This document shows positions 1 to 12,818 of a DNA stretch of 64,000 nucleotides, piece after piece. Both the position numbers and the translations under genes were made by a program. The stretch covers positions 248,001 through 312,000 of the forward strand of contig NZ_CAKKMV010000006.1 in assembly GCF_918697865.1 (NCBI RefSeq). The letters run 5' to 3'. The DNA comes from Massilia sp. Bi118. Its GTDB lineage: Bacteria > Pseudomonadota > Gammaproteobacteria > Burkholderiales > Burkholderiaceae_D. The notes below the pieces were generated by a model. The model had not been told where the DNA came from, made no database searches, and saw only the letters and a program-made list of their open reading frames with translations. The stretch's first letter is position 1. The number at the start of each line of letters is the position of its first letter.

Positions 1-647
1 TAGTCGTCCCAGCGTTCGCGCGCGACCAGGTCGGCGGGGTCGAACTTCCAGTGCTTTTCCGGATCGTCCAGGCGCTCCTGCAGGCGCTTCTTCTGCTCGT
101 CCTTCGAGATGTGCAGGAAGACTTTGATGATCGTGGTGCCGGTCTCAAACAGCATGCGCTCGAAGTCGCGGATGTGGGCCAGGCGGCGCCTGGTCTCCTT
201 GCCGTCGATATCGCCCAGCACGCGCGGCACCAGCACGTCCTCGTAGTGGCTGCGGTTGAAGACCGCGATCTGGCCGGCGCCCGGCACATGCGCATGGATG
301 CGCCACAGGAAGTCGTGAGCCCGTTCACGTTCGGTCGGGGCGGTGAAGCCGGTGGCCTGCAGGCCCATCGGGCTGATCTGCGACTGCGAGAACAGCGCCC
401 GCGTGGTGCCGTCCTTGCCGGAGGTGTCCATGCCCTGCAGGATCAGCAGCAGCTTCTGCTTGTGGCTGGCGAACAGCATTTCCTGGAAGTGGGCAACTTG
501 GCCGATCAGCTCGCTAGTGAGCGATCGCTCGCGCTGCTTGGTGCCGCCGTTCTTCTCCCCGTTCTTTTCGCGCAAGGGCGTCAGGCCGGCGTCCTCGTCG
601 CGCAGCTCGAGCTTCTTGGGCGCGCGGAAGCGCTCGCGGGCGTTCAT
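1..647 (-). CDS. Polyphosphate kinase 2 family protein (partial, C-terminus off window)
   Basis: The reading frame runs from an ATG at 647 off the left edge, giving about 215 residues. It contains a Walker A-like GMDTSGKDG and, further on, FNRSHYEDVL, the Walker B region typical of PPK2 enzymes, followed by an R-rich lid segment (KKRLQERLDDP). PPK2 proteins transfer phosphate between polyphosphate and nucleotides in the cytoplasm. The N-terminal stretch is charged and probably flexible. The start codon overlaps the stop of the upstream CoA-binding gene (ATGA), so the two are probably co-transcribed. Whether it prefers AMP, ADP or GDP cannot be told from this fragment. Confidence 0.9.
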   Translation of the reverse strand, partial: MNARERFRAPKKLELRDEDAGLTPLREKNGEKNGGTKQRERSLTSELIGQVAHFQEMLFASHKQKLLLILQGMDTSGKDGTTRALFSQSQISPMGLQATGFTAPTERERAHDFLWRIHAHVPGAGQIAVFNRSHYEDVLVPRVLGDIDGKETRRRLAHIRDFERMLFETGTTIIKVFLHISKDEQKKRLQERLDDPEKHWKFDPADLVARERWDD

Positions 648-1072
648 GCCTGCACGCCGAGCTTGCGGTGCTCGACCAGCATGCAATGGTTCATGACGAC
701 GTCCAGGCCGGCCGCGCGCGCCAGGTCGGCCGCCACCTGGTTCTCGATCCCGAGCTGCATCCACAGGGCGCCGGCGCGCACGTGGATGGCGTCCTTGGCC
801 ACCGGCGGCACGTCTTCGGCCTTGCGGAAGACATCGACCACGTCGATGCGGCGGCCATCCTTCGCCAGCGCGTCGGCGGCTTCCTGCAGGGTGGCGTAGA
901 CGCTGCGGCCGAGGATTTCCTGGCCGGCGTAGGCCGGGTTCACCGGCAGGATCTCGTAGCCTTGCGACTGCAGATAGTCGGCCACCTCGTAGCTGGCGCG
1001 CTCGGGCTTGTTCGACATGCCGACCACGGCCACGGTCTTGGCGGACTTCAGGATTTGTTCGATGGTTCGCAT
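644..1072 (-). CDS. CoA-binding protein, YccU-like
   Basis: This 142-residue protein is a single Rossmann-like CoA_binding_2 domain. The N-terminus TVAVVGMSNKPERASYEVA carries the glycine-containing nucleotide loop, and the conserved NPAYAGQEILGR and ALWMQLGIEN segments match the YccU family. These proteins bind CoA in vitro; their cellular role is not settled. The length is normal for the family. It overlaps the downstream PPK2-like gene by 4 bases and is the first gene of that pair. No signal peptide or membrane segment is visible. Confidence 0.88.
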   Translation of the reverse strand: MRTIEQILKSAKTVAVVGMSNKPERASYEVADYLQSQGYEILPVNPAYAGQEILGRSVYATLQEAADALAKDGRRIDVVDVFRKAEDVPPVAKDAIHVRAGALWMQLGIENQVAADLARAAGLDVVMNHCMLVEHRKLGVQA

Positions 1073-1146
1073 GCTGGGCTCGCTATGTTATGGTCACGTC
1101 TAGCTTATCAGCTTTGTAACGCGCCACGGCGCATGAAACCTCTTCC

Positions 1147-1767
1147 ATGACGATCCGACCTTCCTCCGCCTTGGCGCTCGCTCTCTCCCTGCTGCTGTTC
1201 GCCGCCGTTCCCGCTTCGGCCCAGTCCCTCGCCGACGTCGAACGAAGCATCGTCCCCGTGTCCGCCTGGGGCGGCACCCCGGCCGATCCCGCACTGGCGC
1301 ATCGCCAGACGATCACCCACATCACCCTGCACCACCAGGGCGAGACCTACAAGCCGGGCACCGATCCGCAGCAGTACCTGCGCAACCTGCAAAAATGGTC
1401 GCGCGGGACCAAGCACTGGCTGGACATCCCCTACCACTACATCATCGACCTCGACGGCAAGATCTTCGAAGGCCGCAAGATCGACTACGCCGGCGACACC
1501 AATACCGAATACGACCCGACCGGGCACGCGCTGATCGAGGTGGTCGGGAATTTCGAGGAAGTCGAGCCGAACCAGCAGCAGCTGGATGCCGTCGTACGGC
1601 TCATGGCGCTGCTGGCGAAGAAATACGATGTGGGCCTGGATCACATCGCCAGCCACCGCGATTTTTCGAAGCAGACGGTCTGCCCCGGCGCCAACCTGTA
1701 CCGCTACGTACAGGATGGCTATTTCAGGCACAAGGTGGCGTTGCGGCTGGCGCAGGAACAAAAATAG
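1147..1767 (+). CDS. N-acetylmuramoyl-L-alanine amidase, PGRP/Amidase_2 type, secreted
   Basis: The 206-residue protein starts with a clear Sec signal peptide (MTIRPSSALALALSLLLFAA, cleavage near VPASA-Q). The mature part has the zinc-ligand pattern of PGRP amidases: HITLHHQGE near residues 58-65, the central YHYIIDLDGKIFEGR segment, and C-terminal SHRDFSKQTVCPG carrying the second His and the Cys ligand. It should cleave the amide between MurNAc and the stem peptide in the periplasm. It stands alone on the plus strand between convergent and divergent minus-strand genes. It could act in cell-wall recycling or against other bacteria; context does not decide. Confidence 0.88.
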   Translation: MTIRPSSALALALSLLLFAAVPASAQSLADVERSIVPVSAWGGTPADPALAHRQTITHITLHHQGETYKPGTDPQQYLRNLQKWSRGTKHWLDIPYHYIIDLDGKIFEGRKIDYAGDTNTEYDPTGHALIEVVGNFEEVEPNQQQLDAVVRLMALLAKKYDVGLDHIASHRDFSKQTVCPGANLYRYVQDGYFRHKVALRLAQEQK

Positions 1768-1792
1768 AAGCGGGCTGCAGCAGCAGCCACGA

Positions 1793-3451
1793 TCACGGCA
1801 GCTTCACACCCTTGAGTTCGCGCCCGCCCTGGGCCAGCACGATCTGCCCCGGGTTGGCGTCGTCGAAGCGCAGTTCCGCATCCACGGTATTCGAAAAGAA
1901 GGTCTTGTCGTTCAGCGCGAACACTTCGACCTTGCCCTGGCCGCTGGCCTGGGTCCAGTAGCGGTCGCCATCGCGGGTGAGCTCGATTACGAAGGTCGGC
2001 GCCAGTTGGTAGCGGCCGGCGACGGCGTCGAACTTCGCATGGTCGATCCTGACCGCGACGCGCGGCGGCGGCGCATCGCCGATGCGCGCGCTGATCTGGT
2101 CAGAGGTCGGGTTGTGCACTATCAGCTGGCTCGCCTTGCCCTGGGCATCGGGGCTGAACTCGAAGGTTTGCAGCGTATCCGGGATGAAGAAGCCGGTCTC
2201 GGAATAGGCTTGCAGCGTCACCGGAGGCCGGCCCGCACGCTGCAGCACCAGGCGCTCGCCGTCGCGGCGCACGGTGCGGGTGTCGTTCCCCTCGACGCGG
2301 TACACGCCGGTATAGGCATCCAGCACTTTCGGATCGAGCTTGAGCTCCTTGTAGTCCGGGAAGGGCTTGCCGATCGCGATCGCGGCCGCTTTATATGCTG
2401 CCTCGCCGGCCGACGCCAGGCCGGAATCGGCGTTGCTCAGCACCGCCACGTACAGCTTCTCGGCCGGCAGGCGCAGCGCGAAGCTGTTGAAACCGGGGAT
2501 GCCGCCGCCGTGACCGATCATCTGCGCGCCGCGCAGCTTGCCGGTCTCCCAGCCGTAGCCATAACCGGTGCTGCTGCCCGTGCTCAGGGTATAGGGCGTG
2601 AAGGCGCGCTGCCAGCTTCCGGCTTTCAACAGCTTGCCGCTGCTGACGGCGGCATCCCAGCGCGCCAGGTCATCGACGGTCGACACCAGCGAGCCGGCCG
2701 CATAGGGTTGGCTCATGCTGATCGGCTTCGATAGCTGGAAGCCACCCGGTGCGCCGGAATAGCCTTGCGCACGCGGGATCCTGTCGCGCTCGCGGCCTTC
2801 GTAAGCGCTGCGCTGCATCCCCAGCGGCACGAAGATACGCTCCTCGAGGAACTTGTCGTAGGTTTTGCCGGACACCTTCTCGATGATGGCACCTAGCAGG
2901 AAATAGCCTGAGTTGTTGTACTTGTAGCGCGAGCCCGGGGCGAAGTCCAGCGGGTCGTTCTTGAAGCTGTCGACCATCTGCTGCACCGTCAGGTCCTTTT
3001 GCATGGCCAGCGAATAGCCCGGCTTGCCGGTATAGCTGACGATGCCCGAAGTATGGGTCAGCAGGTGCTCGATGGTGATTTTCTTGCCCTGGGTCGGGTA
3101 GTCCGGCAGGTAGACCGTGATGTCGTCGTCCAGCTTGATCTTGCCTTCGTCGACCAGCATCAGGATTCCGGTCGAGGTGAACTGCTTGGTGATGGAGCCG
3201 AGACGCATCGGCGTGTCCGGCGCCAATGGCAGCTTGCGCTCGACGTCGGCCAGGCCATAAGCCTTGCGCAGGATGGTCTTGCCGTCCTTGACCACGATGA
3301 CGGTGGCGCCCGGTGCATCGGCTTGATAGGTCGCGGCCAGCACCTGGTCGATGCGCGCGGCGACATCCTTGCTGGATGCCGGCGCGGCGTGGACCAGCGG
3401 CGCCATCATCAGAACGGCAATGGCGGCGCAGACGGGGGACGGCTTGAACAT
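1793..3451 (-). CDS. Serine hydrolase, beta-lactamase (class C/AmpC-fold) family
   Basis: A 552-residue exported protein with a signal peptide ending near LVHA-AP. The penicillin-binding/AmpC-fold motifs are present: S86-I-T-K89 (SxxK) in MRLGSITKQFT, YNN (YxN) in YKYNNSGYF, and HGG in IGHGGGIPG. A C-terminal ~170-residue region after the catalytic domain is a separate beta-rich extension found in many family members. Possible activities include D-aminopeptidase, esterase or PBP4*-like hydrolase; the substrate cannot be predicted, and resistance to beta-lactams should not be assumed. The gene is monocistronic. Confidence 0.88.
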   Translation of the reverse strand: MFKPSPVCAAIAVLMMAPLVHAAPASSKDVAARIDQVLAATYQADAPGATVIVVKDGKTILRKAYGLADVERKLPLAPDTPMRLGSITKQFTSTGILMLVDEGKIKLDDDITVYLPDYPTQGKKITIEHLLTHTSGIVSYTGKPGYSLAMQKDLTVQQMVDSFKNDPLDFAPGSRYKYNNSGYFLLGAIIEKVSGKTYDKFLEERIFVPLGMQRSAYEGRERDRIPRAQGYSGAPGGFQLSKPISMSQPYAAGSLVSTVDDLARWDAAVSSGKLLKAGSWQRAFTPYTLSTGSSTGYGYGWETGKLRGAQMIGHGGGIPGFNSFALRLPAEKLYVAVLSNADSGLASAGEAAYKAAAIAIGKPFPDYKELKLDPKVLDAYTGVYRVEGNDTRTVRRDGERLVLQRAGRPPVTLQAYSETGFFIPDTLQTFEFSPDAQGKASQLIVHNPTSDQISARIGDAPPPRVAVRIDHAKFDAVAGRYQLAPTFVIELTRDGDRYWTQASGQGKVEVFALNDKTFFSNTVDAELRFDDANPGQIVLAQGGRELKGVKLP

Positions 3452-3596
3452 GGTGGCTCCTTCTCTCTCGGTTGTTATGGTCGAGACAAGATAGGCGCTG
3501 TCAGTACAGGCGGCAATGCGTTTACGACGATCGGGAAATGGCGCCGATGAGCGGTGGCATCAAGGGGATGAGCGGCGCCGGATCAGGGCCCGTAGG

Positions 3597-3615
3597 GTGG
3601 GCACGCTGTGCCCAC
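3597..3615. repeat. Short palindrome GTGGGCAC-GCT-GTGCCCAC
   Basis: A perfect 8-bp inverted repeat with a 3-bp loop lies between the serine hydrolase and the small membrane protein gene. A similar GTGGGCAC...GTGCCCGC palindrome occurs at 43432-43450 between rsmD and the lipoprotein gene, suggesting a dispersed intergenic element. There is no T-tract, so it is not a clear terminator. Confidence 0.5.
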
Positions 3616-3635
3616 GAATGTACTGAGACAAGATC

Positions 3636-3803
3636 TTAGTGGGTCAGGTAATACAGAGCCTTGCCCAGCTTTTCGCCCATATATTCGGCCTGCATGAAGA
3701 GCAGCATCAAGACCATCCCGATGACGAGCATACGGCCTTCACGCGGGAGCCGCTGGTAATAGCGGCCAAGGTAACGCACGGTGCGGGCGAACTGGTAATC
3801 CAC
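3636..3803 (-). CDS. Small membrane protein, hypothetical
   Basis: A 55-residue protein begins at a GTG (3803) preceded by a strong AAAAGGAG ribosome-binding site six bases upstream. An ATG eight codons earlier (3827) has only a weak site, so the GTG start is preferred. The product has an amphipathic, Arg/Tyr-rich N-terminus (FARTVRYLGRYYQRLP), one hydrophobic segment (MLVIGMVLMLLFMQA) and a short C-terminal tail. I do not recognise a family. Its size and single membrane segment suggest a small inner-membrane protein. It is followed by a non-coding gap and is not tightly linked to either neighbour. Confidence 0.55.
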   Translation of the reverse strand: MDYQFARTVRYLGRYYQRLPREGRMLVIGMVLMLLFMQAEYMGEKLGKALYYLTH

Positions 3804-3884
3804 TGGCAGCTCCTTTTCGATAAACATCTTGCAAGAACACCAGTTTCTACACAGACGCCCATTAAGTCAATGCCCCCGGATAAC

Positions 3885-4394
3885 TCAGGCGGTCGCGTCG
3901 CGGTGCGGCAAACGCCAGTCCTTGCGGACGAAGTGGCAGGTATAGCCGTTCGGATGCCTGACCAGGTAATCCTGGTGTTCCGGTTCCGCTTCCCAGAACG
4001 GGCCGGCGGGTTTCAGTTCGGTCACGACCTTGCCGGGCCAGAGGCCGGAGGCGTCGACGTCCTGGATCGTGTCCAGCGCAACCGCCTTCTGTTCGTCACT
4101 GGTATAGAAGATCGCCGAGCGGTAGCTGGCGCCGATATCGTTGCCCTGGCGGTTGGCTGTGCTGGGGTCGTGGATCTGGAAGAAGAATTCGAGCAGCTGC
4201 CGGTAGCCGATCCGGTCCGGATCGAACACGATCTCGATCGCCTCGGCGTGGGTGCCGTGATTGCGGTAGGTGGCGTTCGGCACGTCGCCGCCGGAATAGC
4301 CGACCCGGGTCGACAGCACGCCCGGCATCTTCCGGATCAGGTCCTGCATGCCCCAGAAGCAGCCGCCGGCGAGGATTGCGGTTTCTTGTTTCAT
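3885..4394 (-). CDS. msrA: Peptide-methionine (S)-S-oxide reductase MsrA
   Basis: This 169-residue enzyme reduces the S-epimer of methionine sulfoxide in proteins. The catalytic GGCFWGMQ motif is near the N-terminus. The family segments [28 protein letters not shown], and the [18 protein letters not shown] block are all present. The chosen ATG (4394) has an AAAGGA site a few bases upstream and gives the usual family N-terminus; a start 11 codons earlier lacks support. The resolving cysteines of long MsrA forms are not evident, but [10 protein letters not shown] near the C-terminus contains a Cys. The gene stands alone beside the ATP synthase terminator. Confidence 0.95.
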   Translation of the reverse strand: MKQETAILAGGCFWGMQDLIRKMPGVLSTRVGYSGGDVPNATYRNHGTHAEAIEIVFDPDRIGYRQLLEFFFQIHDPSTANRQGNDIGASYRSAIFYTSDEQKAVALDTIQDVDASGLWPGKVVTELKPAGPFWEAEPEHQDYLVRHPNGYTCHFVRKDWRLPHRDATA

Positions 4395-4471
4395 GGTCCG
4401 TCCTTTCAAGCCATCGTTGTAGTCCACGCTATATAAGGCCGAGACGCCGTATTTCCAGAACGGCCAGGCAA

Positions 4472-4505
4472 TAAAAAAGGCAGCCCGCAGGCTGCCTTCT
4501 TTTTC
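4472..4505. terminator. Bidirectional rho-independent terminator
   Basis: GGCAGCC-CGCA-GGCTGCC forms a perfect 7-bp stem flanked by an A-tract on the left and a T-tract on the right, so it can terminate on both strands. It sits just after atpC on the minus strand and would end the ATP synthase operon. Confidence 0.85.
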
Positions 4506-4526
4506 ATCACAAGATAAACGCTGAGA

Positions 4527-4952
4527 TCAGCGGCCCTTGTGACGCAGCTTGGCGATGGCCGCCAGCTGGGCGATCGCGGCCGCCAGTTCGGCTTGCGCCT
4601 TGGCGTAGTCGATCTGGGATTCCTTGTTCAGCATCAGCTCTTCAGCCATGCGCTTGGCTTCCTGGGCTTTCGCCTCGTCCAGGTCGGCGCCGCGGATCGC
4701 GGTGTCGGCCAGGACGGTCACGCCTTTCGGCTGGACTTCCAGGATGCCGCCGGCCACGAAGACGAACTCTTCTTCGGTACGGCCCGGCACGGTGATGCGC
4801 ACGGCGCCCGGACGGATGCGCGTGATCAAGGGGGTGTGCATCGGGTAGATACCCAGCTCACCCGATTCACCCGGCAACGCGACGAACTCGGCTTCGCCCG
4901 AAAAGATCTGCTCTTCGGCCGAGACGACGTCTACGTGAATAGTGTTTGCCAT
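4527..4952 (-). CDS. atpC: ATP synthase F1 epsilon subunit
   Basis: The 141-residue protein begins [20 protein letters not shown] and contains the beta-sandwich with [19 protein letters not shown], followed by the C-terminal helical hairpin ([13 protein letters not shown]). Epsilon couples the central stalk to the c-ring and inhibits ATP hydrolysis. It is the last gene of the atp operon, 24 bases after atpD and just upstream of the terminator. Length and sequence are typical for a betaproteobacterium. Confidence 0.97.
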   Translation of the reverse strand: MANTIHVDVVSAEEQIFSGEAEFVALPGESGELGIYPMHTPLITRIRPGAVRITVPGRTEEEFVFVAGGILEVQPKGVTVLADTAIRGADLDEAKAQEAKRMAEELMLNKESQIDYAKAQAELAAAIAQLAAIAKLRHKGR

Positions 4953-4976
4953 AAGTGTCCTTTGAAGTTGGCTTGA

Positions 4977-6434
<1,458 letters not shown>

Positions 6435-6447
6435 TTAGCTGCCGCAT

Positions 6448-7329
6448 TTAAGCGCTAATTGCAGCCGCGCCCGAGACGATCTCGGAGAGTTCTTTCGTGA
6501 TCGCTGCCTGGCGGGTCTTGTTGTAGACCAGCTTCAGCTCGCCGATGACGTTGCCCGCGTTGTCGGTTGCGGCTTTCATTGCCACCATGCGCGCCGACTG
6601 CTCGGACGCCAGGTTCTCGGCCACCGACTGGTAGATCAGCGCTTCGACGTAGCGCATCAGCAGCTCGTCGATGACGACTTGCGCTTCCGGCTCGTAGATG
6701 TAGTCCCACGAGTGGGCGCCTTCATCCGCCTTCAGGTGCCCGGCCGGCAGCGGGAGCAATTGCTCGACCACCGGTTCCTGGCGCATGGTGTTGATGAACT
6801 TGGTGTAGCACAGGTACACCGCGTCCAGCTGACCATCCTGGTAAGCGTCGAGCATGACCTTGATCGGGCCGATCAGCTTGTCCAGGTGCGGGGTGTCGCC
6901 GATTTGCGTGACACTCGAAACGACCTTCACGCCGATGCGGTTCAGGAAGCCCAGACCTTTGTTGCCGATTGCAACGACTTCAATGCGATTGCCCGCGGCT
7001 TCCAGCTCGCGGGTCTTCTGCGTCACCTGGCGCAGCACGTTGGTGTTCATGCCGCCGCACAGACCCTTGTCGGTCGTGACGACGATGAAGCCGACGGCTT
7101 TCGCTTTCGTGTCCTTGGCATTCGCCATGAACGCGTGGGTGTACTCCGGGTTCGCAGTGGCGAGGTTGGCCGTGATGTTGCGGACCTTCTCGCTGTAGGG
7201 ACGGGCGGCGCGCATCCGGTCCTGCGCCTTGCGCATCTTGGACGCGGCGACCATTTCCATCGCCTTGGTGATCTTCTTCGTATTTTCTACGCTTTTGATC
7301 TTGCCACGTATCTCTTTGCCTGCTGCCAT
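6448..7329 (-). CDS. atpG: ATP synthase F1 gamma subunit
   Basis: The 293-residue rotor subunit starts [20 protein letters not shown], with the N-terminal helix of the central stalk ([17 protein letters not shown]), a middle Rossmann-like part ([12 protein letters not shown]), and the C-terminal helix ([21 protein letters not shown]). These are the standard gamma signatures. It lies between atpA and atpD in the operon. Confidence 0.98.
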   Translation of the reverse strand: MAAGKEIRGKIKSVENTKKITKAMEMVAASKMRKAQDRMRAARPYSEKVRNITANLATANPEYTHAFMANAKDTKAKAVGFIVVTTDKGLCGGMNTNVLRQVTQKTRELEAAGNRIEVVAIGNKGLGFLNRIGVKVVSSVTQIGDTPHLDKLIGPIKVMLDAYQDGQLDAVYLCYTKFINTMRQEPVVEQLLPLPAGHLKADEGAHSWDYIYEPEAQVVIDELLMRYVEALIYQSVAENLASEQSARMVAMKAATDNAGNVIGELKLVYNKTRQAAITKELSEIVSGAAAISA

Positions 7330-7391
7330 GAGCCCTTACTCCTTATAGGGACCGGGTTGCCCCGGCCCCGCATTCCATCAGATAGCCGCGC

Positions 7392-8927
<1,536 letters not shown>

Positions 8928-8998
8928 GAGTGCTAACTCCTAATAGTTTCTTGATGCGTAGGGCAAGGGCTTGGACGCGGTAGACGGTGCCAGGAACC

Positions 8999-9532
8999 TC
9001 AGGCTACCAGCGCGTTGTGCATTTGCTGCAGCTTCGCGCGGACCGAGGTATCCAGCACTTCGTCACCGACGACCACGCGCACACCACCAATCAGCGACGG
9101 ATCGACTTCGACCGTGGGGTTGAGCTTGCGGCCAAATTTCTTTTCCAGCGCGGCGGCCAGCGCATTCACCTGGTCAGCCGACATCTCGAAGGCACTGTAG
9201 ACGGTGGCGTCGGCGGCGCCGGCGGATGCGTTCTTCAGCTGGGTGAACTGCGCCGCGATTTCCGGCAGCAGGTTGATGCGGCCATTCTCGGACAGCATCG
9301 CGATGAAGTTCTTCGCTTCAGGGCTCAGGGGCGACTTGACCAGCGACGCAATCGTCTCGGCCAGCTGGGCCGGCGTGACGTTCGGATTGCCGGCAAAAGC
9401 CTGCATGTCCGGATTGGCGCCGATTTGCGCCAGTTCCGAGACGATGCCGGACCAGGCCGCCATGTCGCCATTCTGGGCGACACGGAACAGCGCTTCGGCG
9501 TAAGGGCGGGCGACGGTTGCGAACTCAGCCAT
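8999..9532 (-). CDS. atpH: ATP synthase F1 delta subunit
   Basis: This 177-residue protein ([20 protein letters not shown] start) is the OSCP-type delta subunit joining F1 to the peripheral stalk. The N-terminal helical bundle and the C-terminal [19 protein letters not shown] segment are characteristic. The gap from atpF is only 2 bases, so translation is probably coupled. Confidence 0.97.
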   Translation of the reverse strand: MAEFATVARPYAEALFRVAQNGDMAAWSGIVSELAQIGANPDMQAFAGNPNVTPAQLAETIASLVKSPLSPEAKNFIAMLSENGRINLLPEIAAQFTQLKNASAGAADATVYSAFEMSADQVNALAAALEKKFGRKLNPTVEVDPSLIGGVRVVVGDEVLDTSVRAKLQQMHNALVA

Positions 9533-9534
9533 GA

Positions 9535-10005
9535 TCAGAGCTCGGTCGACAGGCGGTTCAGCAGGTCGGCGTGGGCCGCTGCGTTCACTTCGCGCTTGAG
9601 GATCTGCTCGGCGCCGGCAACAGCCAGGGCAGCCACTTGGCCGCGCAGTTCTTCGCGGGCACGGGTCACCTGCTGCTCGGCGTCGGCGCGGGCGCCTTCG
9701 ACGATGCGTGCGGCTTCCACGGAGGCGGTCTGCTTGGCTTCTTCGATGATCGCTGCAGCACGCTTTTCAGCGTCGGCGATGCGCTTGGCGCTTTCTTCGC
9801 GGGTCGACGCCAGTTCGGCGGCGATGCGTTTTTCGGCGGCAGCCATTTCTGCCTTGCCACGGTCGGCAGCGGCCAGGCCGTTCGCGATCCTCTCGGAGCG
9901 CTCGTCGAGCGCTTTCATCAGCGGCGGCCACACGAATTTCATCGTGAAGAACACCAGGATGAAGAAGACCACGAACTGGGCAAACAGAGTTGCGTTCAAG
10001 TTCAC
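9535..10005 (-). CDS. atpF: ATP synthase Fo b subunit
   Basis: The 156-residue protein has one N-terminal membrane helix ([23 protein letters not shown], positions 3-25) followed by a long Ala/Glu/Lys/Arg-rich coiled coil that forms the peripheral stalk. It lies 2 bases upstream of atpH and 73 bases after atpE. Length matches the E. coli b subunit. Confidence 0.97.
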   Translation of the reverse strand: MNLNATLFAQFVVFFILVFFTMKFVWPPLMKALDERSERIANGLAAADRGKAEMAAAEKRIAAELASTREESAKRIADAEKRAAAIIEEAKQTASVEAARIVEGARADAEQQVTRAREELRGQVAALAVAGAEQILKREVNAAAHADLLNRLSTEL

Positions 10006-10078
10006 GGTAAATTCCTTCTCACAAAAACGGATGCCGAACCGTGGAGGTTCGGCTGTTCAAAACCGAATGGTGTTTCGA

Positions 10079-10342
<264 letters not shown>

Positions 10343-10408
10343 TTAAAAAACTAGAAAATTTACAACTTCTTTACTACCACTATCTTGTTCGTTCTTGCGA
10401 CGCGTCGG

Positions 10409-11248
10409 TCAGTGGCTCTCGTGGGCCTGACCGATATAGACCAACGTCAGCATCATGAAGATGAATGCCTGCAGGACAACGATCAGGATGTGGAAGATCG
10501 CCCAGATCGAGCCGGCAACCACGTGGCCGATAAAGCCGAAGGCAGTGGCCATGGAGCCGAGCAGAGCAATCAACAGGAACAACAGCTCGCCGGCGTACAT
10601 GTTGCCGAACAGTCGCATGCCGAGCGACACGGTGCGTGCTGCGTATTCGATCAGGTTCAGCAGGAAGTTGGCCGGTGCCAGCCAGATGCCGAACGGCGCC
10701 GCGAACAGTTCATGGATCCAGCCGCCCACGCCTTTGACCTTCAGGTTGTAGAACAGAACCACGGCCAGCACGCCCAGGGCGATACCCATGGTGCCGTTCA
10801 GGTCGGCGGTCGGGACCACGCGGTGGGTCGGGAACAGGTGCTCGACGCCCAGCAGGTGGAACAGCGACGAGAACAGGTCGACCGGCAGGAAGTCCAGCGA
10901 GTTCATCAGCAGAACCCAGACGAACACGGTCAGGGCCAGCGGGGCGATAAAGCTGCGATCGCCGTGGATAATGGCTTTCGACTGGTCTTCGACCATTTCG
11001 ACGATCATTTCGACGAAGGCCTGGAAACGGCCCGGCACACCCGAGGTGGCGCGGCGCGCGGCCAGCCACATGATCAGGCAGCCGAGTACACCGGCGAAGA
11101 TCGACCAGAAGATCGTGTCGAGGTTCCACACATGGAAATCGACCACGAAACTCTGATGGCCGGCGGTCAGGTGGTGGAGGTGGTGCTGGATGTATTCGCC
11201 GGCGGTTGGCGCATGCTCCGCGGCGGTTTCTACCGTTGGACTCGTCAT
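10409..11248 (-). CDS. atpB: ATP synthase Fo a subunit
   Basis: The 279-residue membrane subunit forms the proton half-channels. The essential arginine lies in the conserved [19 protein letters not shown] helix, and the last helix [18 protein letters not shown] is standard. The N-terminus contains a periplasmic segment ([15 protein letters not shown]). It overlaps atpI by four bases at 11245-11248. Confidence 0.97.
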   Translation of the reverse strand: MTSPTVETAAEHAPTAGEYIQHHLHHLTAGHQSFVVDFHVWNLDTIFWSIFAGVLGCLIMWLAARRATSGVPGRFQAFVEMIVEMVEDQSKAIIHGDRSFIAPLALTVFVWVLLMNSLDFLPVDLFSSLFHLLGVEHLFPTHRVVPTADLNGTMGIALGVLAVVLFYNLKVKGVGGWIHELFAAPFGIWLAPANFLLNLIEYAARTVSLGMRLFGNMYAGELLFLLIALLGSMATAFGFIGHVVAGSIWAIFHILIVVLQAFIFMMLTLVYIGQAHESH

Positions 11249-11589
11249 TGTGAATGCCTAAATAATAAGATGATGTAACTTTTTAGCGCCACGATGAACC
11301 CGCCTATCAGGGCGAACCAATTCAGATCGTGGTAGAGCCGCGCCGTCACAAACAGCAGCGCCAGCGTCAAAGCAATCTTTACAAATTCCCAGATGAAAAA
11401 TGTGGCAGGGTTCGCGCCGCCCGGCTTCTGCGTGCCAGCGAACAGGCGCATGGCCATGACACCGTTGGGAACGACACAACACAAGCCACCCAATACCGCG
11501 GAAAACATCGCAGACCACCCCCCGATCAGTCCGGCGATGAGGCCGGCCACGATCGTTGCCATCATTTGCAGGGAGACCAGGCGCAGCAT
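11245..11589 (-). CDS. atpI: ATP synthase assembly protein I
   Basis: A 114-residue, four-helix membrane protein opens the atp operon. AtpI assists c-ring assembly. The segments [29 protein letters not shown] and a Phe/Trp-rich C-terminal half match the AtpI/UncI family. The stop codon overlaps the atpB start by four bases. The operon promoter should lie in 11590-11700, but no convincing -35/-10 pair stands out. Confidence 0.88.
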   Translation of the reverse strand: MLRLVSLQMMATIVAGLIAGLIGGWSAMFSAVLGGLCCVVPNGVMAMRLFAGTQKPGGANPATFFIWEFVKIALTLALLFVTARLYHDLNWFALIGGFIVALKSYIILLFRHSQ

Positions 11590-11906
11590 TTTTCTTGTTC
11601 TTTCGCGCTAGCCAGGGTGGAACCGAGTTACGGTATGGTAATTACATGAATCAGCGGGATTATAAGGGCTTATGAACGCGGTAGTCAAACTCTTCCGTCC
11701 TTATATCGCAGGCTGGACGATGTAAAAACGACAAAGGATTTTCGGCCGAAACTGTTAAATTTCCTACGAAAATCCTCGTATTCGCAGCAACACAATGGGA
11801 TCTCGCAGCGCACGCAGTGTGCATAGACGGAGCACGCCGGGGGAGTTGGGGCGGGATGCACTGTGGACAAGTTACCACTTACCCACAGCCGTGAAGCAGT
11901 GTTACT
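11590..11906. other. atpI-parB intergenic region with a long inverted repeat
   Basis: This 317-bp gap must hold the atp operon promoter on the minus strand. It also contains a perfect 10-bp inverted repeat, AGGATTTTCG at 11735-11744 and CGAAAATCCT at 11767-11776, separated by 22 bases that include a TTCGGCCGAA palindrome. A DnaA-box-like TGTGGACAA is at 11862-11870. No gene is supported here. Confidence 0.5.
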
Positions 11907-12788
11907 TCAGCCGCGCAGGCGCGCCAGCACGCTCTCGAGCACGTCGAGATCAGCGAAGTCGATGATCATCTGGCCCTTGCCCTTGTTACCCATCTTGAAC
12001 ACGACCGGGGTGGCCAGGCGGTCCGATAGTTCCTCTTCCAGGCGCACGATGTCGCCCGACTTTTCCTTCTGGCGCGTGGTGGCCGCCGGTGCGTTCTGCT
12101 CCTCCAGCGTGCGGGCCACCAGTTTTTCCGTCTCGCGCACCGACAGGCGTTTCGCGATCACCTGGTTCGCCAGCGTGATCTGGCTGGCGGCGTCGACCGC
12201 CAGCAGGGCGCGCGCATGGCCCATGTCGATATCCCCTGCCATCAGCATGGTCTGCACCGGCTGGGCCAGGTTTACCAGGCGCAGCAGGTTGGACACCGCG
12301 CTGCGCGAACGGCCGACCGCATTCGCCGCCTGTTCGTGGGTGAAGTCGAATTCCGAGATCAGGCGCGCGATGCCCTGCGCTTCTTCGAGCGGGTTCAGGT
12401 CTTCGCGCTGGATGTTCTCGATCAGGGCCATCGCGGCCGCGTTCTGGTCATCGACCTCGCGCACCAGCACCGGAATCTCTTCGAGGCCGGCCAGCTGGGC
12501 GGCGCGGAAGCGGCGTTCGCCGGCGATGATTTCGTAGCCGACCTCACCGGCACCGGTAATCGGACGCACCAGCACCGGCTGCATGATGCCCTGGCTCTTG
12601 ATCGAGGCAGCGAGTTCCGACAGCGAACCGTCGTCCATGCGCGTGCGCGGCTGGTACTTGCCGGCCTGGATGCGGGTCACCGCCAGGGTCGATGGGCTGC
12701 CGGCGGGCGTGGCCGGGGTGTCGTGGGCGTCGCCGCCGAGCAGGGCGTCGAGGCCGCGGCCGAGTCCCTTCAGTTTTTTCGTTGCCAT
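11907..12788 (-). CDS. parB: Chromosome partitioning protein ParB (CTPase, parS-binding)
   Basis: The 293-residue protein has the basic N-terminal tail MATKKLKGLGRGLDALLGGD that engages ParA, the CTP-binding/GERRFRAAQ motif, the DNA-binding helix-turn-helix THEQAANAVGRSRSAVSNLL, and a C-terminal dimerisation segment (GKGQMIIDFADLDVLE). ParB loads on parS and spreads to form the partition complex. It is 30 bases downstream of parA. Two parS matches at 16397 and 17545 lie 4-5 kb away. Confidence 0.97.
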   Translation of the reverse strand: MATKKLKGLGRGLDALLGGDAHDTPATPAGSPSTLAVTRIQAGKYQPRTRMDDGSLSELAASIKSQGIMQPVLVRPITGAGEVGYEIIAGERRFRAAQLAGLEEIPVLVREVDDQNAAAMALIENIQREDLNPLEEAQGIARLISEFDFTHEQAANAVGRSRSAVSNLLRLVNLAQPVQTMLMAGDIDMGHARALLAVDAASQITLANQVIAKRLSVRETEKLVARTLEEQNAPAATTRQKEKSGDIVRLEEELSDRLATPVVFKMGNKGKGQMIIDFADLDVLESVLARLRG

Positions 12789-12818
12789 GGTGTTGGACTG
12801 ATTTGTTATGTGTGTGGA

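Noticed and set aside
1793..3451. Beta-lactam resistance gene
   Set aside because: SxxK/YxN/HGG motifs are shared by esterases, peptidases and PBPs; the long C-terminal extension is not that of AmpC.
3597..3615. Terminator for the small membrane protein or serine hydrolase
   Set aside because: The hairpin lacks a T-tract on either side; recorded as a repeat instead.
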